A stretch of 64,000 nt of DNA, from contig PBKG01000006.1 in the NCBI GenBank assembly GCA_002722095.1, positions 483,826-547,825 on the forward strand. The letters are read 5' to 3'. This DNA comes from Rhodospirillaceae bacterium (GTDB taxonomy: Bacteria > Pseudomonadota > Alphaproteobacteria > UBA8366). The notes beneath the pieces are model-generated. The model had not been told where the DNA came from, did not search any database, and worked only from the letters and a program-made list of their open reading frames with translations. Position numbers and translations under genes: made by a program. Numbering within the stretch: the stretch's first letter is position 1; every line of letters starts with the position of its first letter. This document shows, in pieces, positions 26,419 through 36,714 of the stretch.

Positions 26419-27915
26419 CTAGACACCGACCAGCGGCCAATAGAACCAGGCTGCCGCCAACATTACGATTGTGGATAATACGGCCATTTTCCATCCAACG
26501 CTCAAAAAATCGGTAGCTTTGAGATAGCCCGAGGAATAGACAATGGTGCAGGCAGGGGTCCCGACCACGGTCAGATACGCGAAAGCCGACGAAACTGCCG
26601 TTACGAAGCCAATCAGGATCGGGCTTTCGCCGGCCGCGGTTGCCAAGTTGAGAACAATCGGGCCCAGAACCGCAACGGCGGCACCATTCGACATGGTATT
26701 TGTCACGCCAGTCGTCAGCACAGAAACTGCGGCCCATAACCCAACACCTTCGCCGGCGCCGAAGGGCTTCAAGAAATCAAGGAAACTTTCCGCCACCCAA
26801 GCTGCAGCGCCTGTATCCTTCATCTGCAATCCCATTGAGATGGCAGCGGCATACAGCAGCACGACGCCCCAGTTCACGCCGTTATTTACGTCCTGCCAAT
26901 TGACCATGCCAAGGACGAGAAAACAGGCCGCGCCCAAAACCGCAACCGTGCCCATGCCGAGTTGGTCTGAAAAACCGATCCAGCCCATGAGAATAAAAAA
27001 GAACACTATGATGGCGAGCCAATCGCCACCTTTCATCGAGCCTTCCGCTTCAATTTGCGCCCGAAGCTTGACCACAGCGCGGCCGAGATCGCGATATTCG
27101 GGCCGGAAAGAAAGCACCAGCACCAATGTTACCAGCGGCAATTGCAGCAGGAACATGGGGTAGGCGTACATCATCCATTTCAGGTAACTGATCAGATATT
27201 TATGGGTTTCGGGATTGGTCGGATCAAAAAAGAACTCCTTCCAATAACCGATCATAATAGCGTTACGGGCGCCGCCCGATGGCGTCGCGATGCCGGCAAC
27301 CGAGCAGCCGTAGGAAATCGAGAACAATAGGACAACGGCGAGGTTGCGAACCCGTTTCGGGTCGTCCGATGTGAGCGAAATCAGAGTGATGCCAACGGGT
27401 AGCATCATTGCCGCGACTGTGTGCTCACCGATGAAGGACGCCAGGATGCCGGATACAGCGGAAATCCCGAAACAGATATTAACTGTTTTGGTGCCGGTCA
27501 TCTGAACGATGAACCAGGCGATGCGTTTGTCGAGCTTTTGTTTGACGACACAGACCGCCAGCATCAGTGATCCCATGATGAACAATACGGAATCGTTCAT
27601 CAGGCTCTTCGCGACTGCGGTCGAGTCGATCTTCATCAGAATGACTTGGGCGATAATGATGAGCAGCGCCACGCTAGGGAGCGGGATCGGCTCGGTCACA
27701 AAAAGGATTGTCGCAACAATCGCCATGGTTAGCACCGCATGACCTTGCGGCGTCAGGCCGTCGGGGGTCGGCAAATTCAGAATGAAGGCGCCGAATGCAA
27801 GCGCAATCCAGAACCAGCGTTTCTCCCAGAAATACTGTAAATGCAGCGTCGAACTGATGCGCGCCAAGCGCTGGAGTCCTTCGTTGCCGACGCCGTTTAA
27901 TCTGTCGCTAAACAT
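26419..27915 (-). CDS. SLC13/DASS-family anion symporter
   Basis: 498 residues with about twelve membrane spans. VTEPIPLPSVALLIIIAQ near residue 95 is the DASS family opening, followed by the helical-hairpin motifs IGEHTVAAMMLPVGI and TGVTNTMSNGAAVAVLGPI, which carry the substrate and sodium-site regions. The family imports dicarboxylates, tricarboxylates or sulfate with sodium ions. The first motif has GEHT where SNT is common, so the substrate is uncertain. It is followed closely by a tandem Usp gene on the same strand. Confidence 0.88.
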   Translation of the reverse strand: MFSDRLNGVGNEGLQRLARISSTLHLQYFWEKRWFWIALAFGAFILNLPTPDGLTPQGHAVLTMAIVATILFVTEPIPLPSVALLIIIAQVILMKIDSTAVAKSLMNDSVLFIMGSLMLAVCVVKQKLDKRIAWFIVQMTGTKTVNICFGISAVSGILASFIGEHTVAAMMLPVGITLISLTSDDPKRVRNLAVVLLFSISYGCSVAGIATPSGGARNAIMIGYWKEFFFDPTNPETHKYLISYLKWMMYAYPMFLLQLPLVTLVLVLSFRPEYRDLGRAVVKLRAQIEAEGSMKGGDWLAIIVFFFILMGWIGFSDQLGMGTVAVLGAACFLVLGMVNWQDVNNGVNWGVVLLYAAAISMGLQMKDTGAAAWVAESFLDFLKPFGAGEGVGLWAAVSVLTTGVTNTMSNGAAVAVLGPIVLNLATAAGESPILIGFVTAVSSAFAYLTVVGTPACTIVYSSGYLKATDFLSVGWKMAVLSTIVMLAAAWFYWPLVGV

Positions 27916-28059
27916 AAGCGAATCCTATCCCCAATCACGATGAAAGGGATGAGCTAATACACCAACTATACGGGGTTCTGCGACTTGTTGAACCATAGAA
28001 AATGGAAATCTGCAATCGAAACCGTGCTTGATTTGCAATGGATTAGACCGCCTTTGGAG

Positions 28060-28087
28060 GGGGCGATGGCTCAATCCGAATCGCCCC
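28060..28087 (-). repeat. Inverted repeat at the 3' end of rpe
   Basis: GGGGCGAT (28060-28067) and ATCGCCCC (28080-28087) are perfectly complementary around a 12-base loop that contains the rpe stop codon. No T-run follows on the minus strand, so it may be a Rho-type or processed transcript end. It separates rpe from the SLC13 gene. Confidence 0.35.
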
Positions 28088-28727
28088 TTAGAGCGTCGAT
28101 TCGTTGCCCATAGGCGCCATCTCCAAAAATAGCGCTTCCGGCCACTAAAACGTCGGCGCCGGCACCGATAACTTGTTTGGCCGTGGTTGGATTGATTCCC
28201 CCATCGACTTCCAATTCGATATCCCGGTCGCCAATCATATCGCGAATTTGGGCGATTTTGGCGAGCTGCGATGGGAGGAAGCTTTGTCCGCCAAAGCCGG
28301 GATTGACCGTCATTACGAGGATCAAATCGATTGCGTCGAGCACGAATTCGATTGCTGCCGCCGGTGTGCCGGGATTAAGAGAAACGCCCGCTTTTTTTCC
28401 GAGTTCGCGAATATGCTGAAGGCTGCGGTCCAGATGCGGCCCTGCCTCTGCGTGGACGGTAATGATATCGGCGCCTGCTTCGGCAAAGGCGGTAAGATAG
28501 GGGTCCACCGGCTCGATCATCAGATGAACATCGAATGGTTTTTCTGAATGCGATCGAAGCGAGGACACTACAATGGGTCCAATGGTGATGTTGGGTACGA
28601 AATGGCCGTCCATCACATCGATATGGATATAATCTGCGCCGGCATCGTCGATTGCCCGCACTTCTTCGCCGAGCTTTGCGAAGTCGGCGGATAAAATCGA
28701 AGGTGCTATCTTGACTGCCTGAGCCAT
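28071..28727 (-). CDS. rpe: Ribulose-phosphate 3-epimerase
   Basis: 218 residues from the ATG at 28727. The TIM-barrel motifs are all present: [33 protein letters not shown] with the metal ligands, [10 protein letters not shown], and [13 protein letters not shown] followed by LEVDGGINP. The enzyme interconverts ribulose-5-phosphate and xylulose-5-phosphate. In other alphaproteobacteria rpe lies beside rsmB, the heparinase-like gene and purH, so this looks like part of an older conserved block. Confidence 0.97.
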   Translation of the reverse strand: MAQAVKIAPSILSADFAKLGEEVRAIDDAGADYIHIDVMDGHFVPNITIGPIVVSSLRSHSEKPFDVHLMIEPVDPYLTAFAEAGADIITVHAEAGPHLDRSLQHIRELGKKAGVSLNPGTPAAAIEFVLDAIDLILVMTVNPGFGGQSFLPSQLAKIAQIRDMIGDRDIELEVDGGINPTTAKQVIGAGADVLVAGSAIFGDGAYGQRIDALRGDSD

Positions 28728-28873
28728 GATCTCATTCGCAAAAAGTTCGGATTTGCCCCAGTGTTTCTGAGCCCCTCCGTAGCATTTATCGAGCCTGAAC
28801 GCATCCATGTAATATCGTGGAAATGTGAGAGTCCGGTCAAAATCATTGGCCTATGTTCAAACCCTCGTCCGGA

Positions 28874-30004
28874 TTAGTTGCCACACTTCAACACGTTCGC
28901 GTCGGCACACCAGAAGGCTATGAGTTTCTTGGCCACGAGAGTATGGCCTTCCGCATTCCAGTGCACGTCTCCTTTAATGAACAATTCAGCCTCGGCCCTT
29001 TTAAAATCACCAAACAAGTTAAGCAGCTTTAATCCATGGGATTGAGCAAATCGGCTCCAAATTTTCTCCTGTCGCGATGGGCCGGTCTCGCTCGCAATTT
29101 GTTCGGGCCAAGGATAGACGGCAAGAGATACTTTGATGCCATGCTCTTTACTGAGACTAATCAAGCGACCAAGATTTTTGGTTGCCAAGTGAACGCCGTA
29201 TTTGCCCCACCTATCATAGATCTTGTCATCAAATGTCCAGTGAGCTCGCGCGCGATCTGCGAATTCATCGTTGTTCCAGTCGGATCGAGCAGGTTGCCGC
29301 GGTTGCCCGGTTGGTCTGGGCGTGTTTTCGATCGTTGGTGACGTATCTTTATTTTGTCCACTCAGGTGATTACGCAGTGACAGCAAGACTTGATGCACCG
29401 GACCCTGCAACAGGGTGCGGTAAACATAGGAATTCCGGTTGAAAAAAGATTTCGCCTGATAATATCGGTCGCGCCAGGTGGTTCCAGGAGATGATTGGTA
29501 GGATTCGTATACGAGTTCGTCATAAATATCCGAAATGTCGATAAAAACGATGAATTCATCGATCTTGAGGCCGACGCGGTCCAGAAGGTCTTTTGCCGTT
29601 AAGTAATAAAGTTTCGGGCTGTAGCTCACGACACCGGCGTTTAAGACCTCGACTTTGCCGGCCGCCCTGTCCGACAGGAATTTTGCAAACCGACCGACAA
29701 AGCTGTCGTGATAGGACATACCGATCCCTTCCGTGAAAGAATCCCCCAACAGCACTATGCGATGCTTTTCCGAGGTCAGCGGCACCTCGCGTTGCCTTGC
29801 GTCCTTCATGCCAAGGGAATTCACACGCATTTCGTAGACATCTTGGCCCCATTTCGCCTCTGCCCCGGACATTGGTCGCAGCCCATGGTGGCGTTGTGGA
29901 TGATAACTTCTGAATTGGGGGTGCCAGGTCAATTTCGCCAATGCCAAATCAACAATGACGCAAAGCACCAGGGTAATAAGTGCTGAAATCAGAAAGGTCT
30001 TCAA
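28874..30004 (-). CDS. Membrane-anchored SGNH hydrolase of the carbamoyltransferase module
   Basis: 376 residues. Residues 1-24 form an uncleaved signal anchor (ISALITLVLCVIVDLALA), placing the rest in the periplasm. The serine motif is VLLGDSFTEGIGM near residue 85, and the Asp-His pair is GDVHWNAEGH near residue 350, so the catalytic residues look intact. Related SGNH proteins accompany carbamoyltransferases and polysaccharide O-acetylation genes. It may add or remove an acyl group on the carbamoylated product; this is inference. It lies about 100 bases after the carbamoyltransferase on the same strand. Confidence 0.8.
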   Translation of the reverse strand: MKTFLISALITLVLCVIVDLALAKLTWHPQFRSYHPQRHHGLRPMSGAEAKWGQDVYEMRVNSLGMKDARQREVPLTSEKHRIVLLGDSFTEGIGMSYHDSFVGRFAKFLSDRAAGKVEVLNAGVVSYSPKLYYLTAKDLLDRVGLKIDEFIVFIDISDIYDELVYESYQSSPGTTWRDRYYQAKSFFNRNSYVYRTLLQGPVHQVLLSLRNHLSGQNKDTSPTIENTPRPTGQPRQPARSDWNNDEFADRARAHWTFDDKIYDRWGKYGVHLATKNLGRLISLSKEHGIKVSLAVYPWPEQIASETGPSRQEKIWSRFAQSHGLKLLNLFGDFKRAEAELFIKGDVHWNAEGHTLVAKKLIAFWCADANVLKCGN

Positions 30005-30102
30005 ATCTGCACCCGATTTCGTCGCGCGAGGCGTCAGTTGCGTACGGCTATTATTTATACAAATGTAGCCGAGCGGATGGCGGACACCAACCTTCGTTCA
30101 AC

Positions 30103-31938
30103 CTAGTCAAGCTCGAAGGCATCCTTGTAATCGAGTTTTAGGGCCGGATCCTGCTTTTGTTTGTCGAGATAGCAATTGCCGACGGCAAGCACGTCGATTT
30201 CACTGCCCATAAAGCAACGGAAGGCATCTTCGGGCGTGCAGACGATGGGCTCTCCGCGAATGTTGAAGCTGGTATTGACCACGACCGGACAGCCTGTGCG
30301 CTCTTTAAATGCGCTAATAAGCGCGTGGTAGCGCGGGTTGGTGTCGGCATGGACGGTCTGGATCCGGGCCGAATAATCGACATGGGTGACGGCGGGAATG
30401 TCCGATCGCGGAATATTTAGCTTATCAATTCCGAATAGCGCCTTTTCGTCGTCGCTCATGGATTTCTGGCGTTGTTTTTTCACATCCGCAACCAACAGCA
30501 TGTAGGGGCTGTCTTCATCAAGCTCAAACCAGTCGGCGACGTCTTCGCCGAGCACGGATGGGGCGAAGGGGCGGAAGCTTTCGCGGTATTTTACCTTTAG
30601 GTTCAATGTCTTTTGCATGGTTGGCGAACGTGGGTCGCCGAGAATCGACCGTCCCCCAAGCGCCCGTGGACCGAATTCCATCCGCCCTTGGAACCAACCA
30701 ATCGCTTTTTCCGTTGCCAGCGCATCGGCGGTCTGTTGGATGAGTGCCTCATCGCTCAATACTTCGAATTTCGCTCCCGCCGCTTTAAGTCTGCTTTCGA
30801 TTTCCGATTGGCCAAAGGCCGGTCCGAGATAGCTACCCTCCATGGCGTCCCGGGCACCATTCAGCGTACGCGTGCCATCTTTGTAGAGGTGATAGGCGGC
30901 GAGCGCTGCGCCAAGAGCGCCGCCCGCATCGCCGGCGGCGGGCTGAATCCATATATTCTCAAATGCCCCATCGCGAAGAGCATGGCCGTTGGCAACACAG
31001 TTGAGTGCTACACCGCCTGCGAGACAGAGATTTTTCGATGGGGTTTCTTTCGCGAGCGACCGAGTCAGCCGCAGCACCGCTTCTTCGATCACGGCTTGAA
31101 TCGAAGCTGCAAGATCCATCTCCCGCTGGGTCAACAGAGACTCAGCCGGGCGCGGCGGGCCACCGAAGAGATCGTCGAACTTATCGTTGGTCATCCTGAG
31201 GCCGGTGCAATAGTCGAAATACGACATATCGAGGCGGAACGACCCGTCTTCCTTGAGATCGATCAAGTTTTCCAGGATAGCATCCTTGTAAGTGGGTTCG
31301 CCGTAAGGGGCGAGGCCCATCACTTTGTATTCGCCGGAATTAACCCGAAATCCCGTGTAATAGGTGAAAGCCGAATAGAGCAATCCCAAGGAATGCGGGA
31401 AATGGATTTCGCGAACCATGTCGAGCTTGCTGCCTTCACCGACGCCGACCGATGTTGTCGCCCATTCGCCGACACCGTCCATGGTCAACACGGCGGCTGC
31501 CTCGAAAGGTGACGGAAAGAACGCGCTTGCCGCATGGCTTTGGTGATGCTCCGTGAACAGCAATTTGTTTTCCCAATCGAAATCGGGTGCGTGAGCCTTA
31601 AGCTCGTCGCGGAGCAGGTTTTTCTGAAACAGTTTTTCCTTCAGCCATACCGGTACGGCCATGGCGAAGCTCGAGAACCCCTGCGGGGCAAAGGCAACAT
31701 AGGTTTCGAGTAAGCGCTCAAACTTAAGAAATGGTTTGTCGTAGAAGGCAACAAAATCTACCGCCTCGAGCCCCACGCCTGCCTCGTCCAGGCAATATGC
31801 TAATGCCTGGGTAGGGAAATCGCTGTCGTGTTTTCTGCGGCTAAAGCGCTCTTCTTGAGCCGCGGCGACAATACGCCCGTCTTCGACAAGTGCTGCGGCA
31901 CTATCGTGATAGAAGGCGGATATACCGAGAATGCGCAT
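30103..31938 (-). CDS. NodU/CmcH/SxtI-type O-carbamoyltransferase
   Basis: 611 residues, the normal family length. The N-terminal Kae1-like domain opens MRILGISAFYHDSAAALVED and includes the metal-binding LFTEHHQSHAASAFFPS and TMDGVGEWATTSVG. The C-terminal carbamoyl-phosphate/ATP domain is marked by GRMEFGPRALGGRSILGDPR and VVNTSFNIRGEPIVCTPED. Enzymes of this family put a carbamoyl group from carbamoyl phosphate onto a hydroxyl of a sugar or small molecule (Nod factors, tobramycin, saxitoxin). The neighbouring small membrane proteins match the sxtJ and sxtK partners. The acceptor is unknown. Confidence 0.93.
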   Translation of the reverse strand: MRILGISAFYHDSAAALVEDGRIVAAAQEERFSRRKHDSDFPTQALAYCLDEAGVGLEAVDFVAFYDKPFLKFERLLETYVAFAPQGFSSFAMAVPVWLKEKLFQKNLLRDELKAHAPDFDWENKLLFTEHHQSHAASAFFPSPFEAAAVLTMDGVGEWATTSVGVGEGSKLDMVREIHFPHSLGLLYSAFTYYTGFRVNSGEYKVMGLAPYGEPTYKDAILENLIDLKEDGSFRLDMSYFDYCTGLRMTNDKFDDLFGGPPRPAESLLTQREMDLAASIQAVIEEAVLRLTRSLAKETPSKNLCLAGGVALNCVANGHALRDGAFENIWIQPAAGDAGGALGAALAAYHLYKDGTRTLNGARDAMEGSYLGPAFGQSEIESRLKAAGAKFEVLSDEALIQQTADALATEKAIGWFQGRMEFGPRALGGRSILGDPRSPTMQKTLNLKVKYRESFRPFAPSVLGEDVADWFELDEDSPYMLLVADVKKQRQKSMSDDEKALFGIDKLNIPRSDIPAVTHVDYSARIQTVHADTNPRYHALISAFKERTGCPVVVNTSFNIRGEPIVCTPEDAFRCFMGSEIDVLAVGNCYLDKQKQDPALKLDYKDAFELD

Positions 31939-31950
31939 GGCGGGGTGAGA

Positions 31951-32100
31951 CTAAAACACCGTGTAGATAAACGGTGCAACCGCACTGCCCTGGGTCAGCA
32001 CGATAAGTCCACCGAATAGAAACATCATGACGATGATCGGCAATAGCCAGAATTTCTTCCGGACTCGCATGAATTGCCATAATTCCTTGATCAGCGACAA
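31951..32100 (-). CDS. DUF5989 (SxtK-like) small membrane protein with TTG start
   Basis: 49 residues, reading from a TTG at 32100 to the stop at 31951. The translation begins MSLIKELWQFMRVRKKFW and ends GSAVAPFIYTVF, with one transmembrane helix (LPIIVMMFLFGGLVVL) between. AAGGA lies nine bases before the TTG. The pattern is that of DUF5989 proteins found next to carbamoyltransferases, and of SxtK in saxitoxin clusters. The basic stretch RVRKK before the helix suggests the N-terminus stays in the cytoplasm. It sits 12 bases before the carbamoyltransferase and after the SxtJ-like gene. Confidence 0.85.
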   Translation of the reverse strand: MSLIKELWQFMRVRKKFWLLPIIVMMFLFGGLIVLTQGSAVAPFIYTVF

Positions 32101-32125
32101 AGCGATGTTTCCTTAAAATACAAAC

Positions 32126-32560
32126 TTAAAACTGGTTCTTCATTCCTTCGGCGGGAGGGCCGGGCGGTGTGCGGTCTTTCCAGTAACTTGACCGGTCGCG
32201 CTCGAATTCGAGTTCCAACGGTCGTTTACCCAATAGCCGCATGAGCAGACCGATCGGCGTGACAACCAGGAAAAATAGGAACCCCATCACCAACGGATTC
32301 ACCACTTTATGCAGCAAGAGCCCGAATGCCGTCCAGAGTCTGTTTAAGGGACGAAGAAGTTGCGGCCTGATGAAGGCGACCGCCAGGAAAGCCCCTGAAA
32401 TCGATAGCGACCAGGCACGAGGACTGCCACCCCAAAATACAGGCCACAAGCCGATGATCAAAAATAGGATACAGAATACGATGCCGAATCCGCGATCGGA
32501 CGAGCTTTGCACCTCGCGCCGGTCCGCAAGCCGTTCATGGGTATTGGGCGATGCGTTCAT
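32126..32560 (-). CDS. SxtJ-family membrane protein
   Basis: 144 residues. After a polar N-terminus (about 22 residues) there are three to four hydrophobic segments: GIVFCILFLIIGLWPVFW, LSISGAFLAVAFI and LVMGFLFFLVVTPIGLLMR. The tail LGKRPLELEFERDRSSYWKD ends in a WxxR-like motif. This matches the SxtJ-type proteins that travel with O-carbamoyltransferases. No biochemical role is known. It starts the module, 12 bases downstream of rsmB on the same strand, and is followed by the DUF5989 gene 25 bases on. Confidence 0.85.
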   Translation of the reverse strand: MNASPNTHERLADRREVQSSSDRGFGIVFCILFLIIGLWPVFWGGSPRAWSLSISGAFLAVAFIRPQLLRPLNRLWTAFGLLLHKVVNPLVMGFLFFLVVTPIGLLMRLLGKRPLELEFERDRSSYWKDRTPPGPPAEGMKNQF

Positions 32561-32572
32561 TACCCTTGTAAA

Positions 32573-33895
32573 TCACGAAACGCGTTCGAGCGCGACTGCA
32601 AAAAAACCATCCATGCCCCCAAATTCAGAAAAGTGACTGGGCAAGGTGCGTAGCGAACCGTTCGAGTTCGCTGACCCTTCGAGGCCCAATTTGCTCAAAT
32701 TCCCGAACGGGCGCTGTTCGAAACCCGAGTAGCTATTCAGAAAATCAGCAATTTGATCAGGCCCTTCTTCCGGCTGCAGCGAACACGTTATGTAAAGGAG
32801 GGTCCCCGACTCCCCTACCATTTCCTGGGCCGCTGCGAGCAGCGAGCGTTGAACCGCCGCCAACTTGGCAACATCAACCGCCTCTCTGAGTCGGAGAATA
32901 TCCGGGTGTCTCCGGCAGGTACCGGTTGCAGTACAAGGGGCATCCAACACTACCAGGTCGGCTTTGATTTGGGGGCGCCAGTCGCGAAGATCGGCGGCGA
33001 CGGTTTCAACCGCAAGGCCAAGCCTGGCCATATTTGATCGCAGACGTGCGAGACGTTTTTCGGAAATGTCGACCGCTGTTACCTTCGCGCCTCCATTCGC
33101 CAGCTGCGCGGTTTTGCCGCCGGGAGCAGCGCAAAGATCGATGGCGGTCAGTCCCGAGAAATCACCGAGCAGTTTGACAGGTAGGGCGGCCGCTGCATCC
33201 TGAACCCACCATGCGCCCTCTTCAAAGCCTGGCCACTCTGCTGGATTGCCGCCCGTTTTTTTGCGCAAACTACCGCTTGGCAGAATTTCCCCACCCAATT
33301 CTTCGGCCCATCGATCGGGTTCGGATTTGACGGAAAGGTCGAGAGGTGGCTCTTCCAGGTGCAATGTCGAGATTTGGGAAGCGTTTTCTTCGCCGTACGC
33401 CGCACACCAGCTTTTCCAAAGCCAATCGGGTGTATTGAGGCGGGCGGTTTCGTCAGTTCGTGTTGGTGATTCCGTGTTGACGAGTTTGCGCAATAGCGCG
33501 TTGACCAAACCTTTGAATTTTTGATTGCGCAGTTCGCCGGCCAGGGCAACGCTGGTATCGACCGCTGCATGGGGCGGCGTTTTTAGAAAAACCAGCTGCG
33601 CGGTACCAAGGCGCAACAAGTGGGTCAGTCGACGTGGGTGTTTCGGCAGCGGCCGATCCAAAAATTGTCCATAAAGCTTGTCTATCTCTGGCAGGCGACG
33701 AAAGATCGTAAGCAATAGCAATCGGCCAAATGCACGGTCTTGTGCCGGCAACTCCTGCCATGTTTCTTCCATGCCAAGTGCGATTTCCAGCGGTTGGCGC
33801 TTGTCGAGCACGGTCTCCAACACCGATAAAACCGCGCGCCGGGCATCAAGCCCGTTGGCGACAGGTGCAGAAATGTCGGCGGGTGCAGCGGCCAA
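32573..33895 (-). CDS. rsmB: 16S rRNA m5C967 methyltransferase RsmB
   Basis: 440 residues. The N-terminal NusB-like RNA-binding domain spans about residues 15-145 (DARRAVLSVLETVLDKRQ). The C-terminal methyltransferase has the SAM motif AIDLCAAPGGKTAQLANGG, the catalytic LDAPCTATGTCRRHPDI and the second cysteine in LLYITCSLQPEEG. It methylates a cytosine in helix 31 of 16S rRNA. Related alphaproteobacteria keep rsmB beside rpe, the heparinase-like gene and purH. Here the carbamoyl module follows directly. Confidence 0.95.
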   Translation of the reverse strand: MAAAPADISAPVANGLDARRAVLSVLETVLDKRQPLEIALGMEETWQELPAQDRAFGRLLLLTIFRRLPEIDKLYGQFLDRPLPKHPRRLTHLLRLGTAQLVFLKTPPHAAVDTSVALAGELRNQKFKGLVNALLRKLVNTESPTRTDETARLNTPDWLWKSWCAAYGEENASQISTLHLEEPPLDLSVKSEPDRWAEELGGEILPSGSLRKKTGGNPAEWPGFEEGAWWVQDAAAALPVKLLGDFSGLTAIDLCAAPGGKTAQLANGGAKVTAVDISEKRLARLRSNMARLGLAVETVAADLRDWRPQIKADLVVLDAPCTATGTCRRHPDILRLREAVDVAKLAAVQRSLLAAAQEMVGESGTLLYITCSLQPEEGPDQIADFLNSYSGFEQRPFGNLSKLGLEGSANSNGSLRTLPSHFSEFGGMDGFFAVALERVS

Positions 33896-33986
33896 AATCT
33901 GATCTCCTCAAGGTCGCACTCAAAGTGCCTCTTAGCATTTCATCGTATCGGTTTCGATGCTTGCACTTGGCAGCGTCGATCGATTC

Positions 33987-34007
33987 ACCCATATTTATCA
34001 TATGGGT
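33987..34007 (+). repeat. Inverted repeat that encloses the start codon of the SDHAF4-like gene
   Basis: ACCCATAT (33987-33994) and ATATGGGT (34000-34007) are perfectly complementary around the loop TTATC. The ATG at 34002-34004 lies inside the right arm. As RNA, this stem would bury the start codon. As DNA, it is a dyad between the divergent rsmB and SDHAF4-like genes. Confidence 0.5.
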
Positions 34008-34277
34008 AATTTATTTGACCGATTGAAACGCAAGTCCCGTTCGGAAAAGTCGCAGCCGGAAGCAGCGGTTCCACCGGATGCTTTGGGTGATTCCGAAAAT
34101 GAACCGGGAAGCGATGCGCGCCGGGAAGCAGAGCGTAAGGCGGAAGAAGCGGGGCGTAAATGGCGGGAGAAAGCCGAGGCCAAGGGTGAGGTTCCCAAAG
34201 AAATTGGCGGTCCAAAGGGGCTCGAACCGACCCGGTATGGTGATTGGGAAAAAGCCGGTCGCTGCGTAGACTTTTAA
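34002..34277 (+). CDS. DUF1674 / SDHAF4-like succinate dehydrogenase assembly factor
   Basis: 91 residues. The charged, likely disordered N-terminal two-thirds (GRKWREKAEAKGEVP) leads to the strictly conserved tail EIGGPKGLEPTRYGDWEKAG, then RCVDF. This tail defines DUF1674 and mitochondrial SDHAF4, which binds the flavinylated succinate dehydrogenase subunit and shields it before complex assembly. No ribosome-binding site is clear. An in-frame start at 33957 would add 15 unconserved residues and would move the start outside the hairpin. Confidence 0.88.
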   Translation: MGNLFDRLKRKSRSEKSQPEAAVPPDALGDSENEPGSDARREAERKAEEAGRKWREKAEAKGEVPKEIGGPKGLEPTRYGDWEKAGRCVDF

Positions 34278-34322
34278 CCTGAACCTTGCCTAAACCGGTT
34301 TCATCACAGGCATAATCGCTGG

Positions 34323-36260
<1,938 letters not shown>

Positions 36261-36366
36261 GCCATGATCTCCCTGAATCAGTTTGTTTTTCGCCGGCTGA
36301 GCCAGGCTGCATTTTTCCGGATTATAACGCGCGAACGGCGGGTCTCAACTCAGTTTACGGGTGAGG

Positions 36367-36711
36367 TTATTCCGGATGGATCAATACCAAAACACCTTCA
36401 TCGAGCCGGAGGTCCAGTGGAGCCAACCAGTCGCCGACGCAGGGCCCGGACACGCAGACCCCATCATCCACATTGAACGCGGCGCCGTGGGTCGCGCACA
36501 TGATGTATTTTTTATCCATTGTCATGAAGCGGTCGCCGTCCCAGTTGAGGGGCGTCCCCGCATGGGGGCAATAATTGACATAACCGAAATATTTCTCGCC
36601 CTGTCGAACGACGAAGACTTCCACCTCTTCCTCGTCATGCTCGATGACATATTCCTTGCCCTCGCCATCGGGAATATCCATTAGCGGGCCGAGCTCGGTC
36701 TCTTGGGCCAT
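36367..36711 (-). CDS. Small Rieske [2Fe-2S] protein
   Basis: 114 residues. The two Rieske boxes are complete: NYCPHAGTPLN (C-x-H) near residue 48 and IMCATHGAAFNVDDGVC (C-x2-H) near residue 70. No catalytic domain follows, so it is a ferredoxin-type electron carrier or assembly partner. It starts three bases before the stop of the EVE-domain gene upstream in the same operon. A partner oxygenase is not encoded nearby. Confidence 0.9.
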   Translation of the reverse strand: MAQETELGPLMDIPDGEGKEYVIEHDEEEVEVFVVRQGEKYFGYVNYCPHAGTPLNWDGDRFMTMDKKYIMCATHGAAFNVDDGVCVSGPCVGDWLAPLDLRLDEGVLVLIHPE

Positions 36712-36714
36712 ATT

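Noticed and set aside
30613..31512. Open frame of 299 codons on the plus strand inside the carbamoyltransferase gene
   Set aside because: It is an antisense shadow of a well-conserved gene with no family features of its own.
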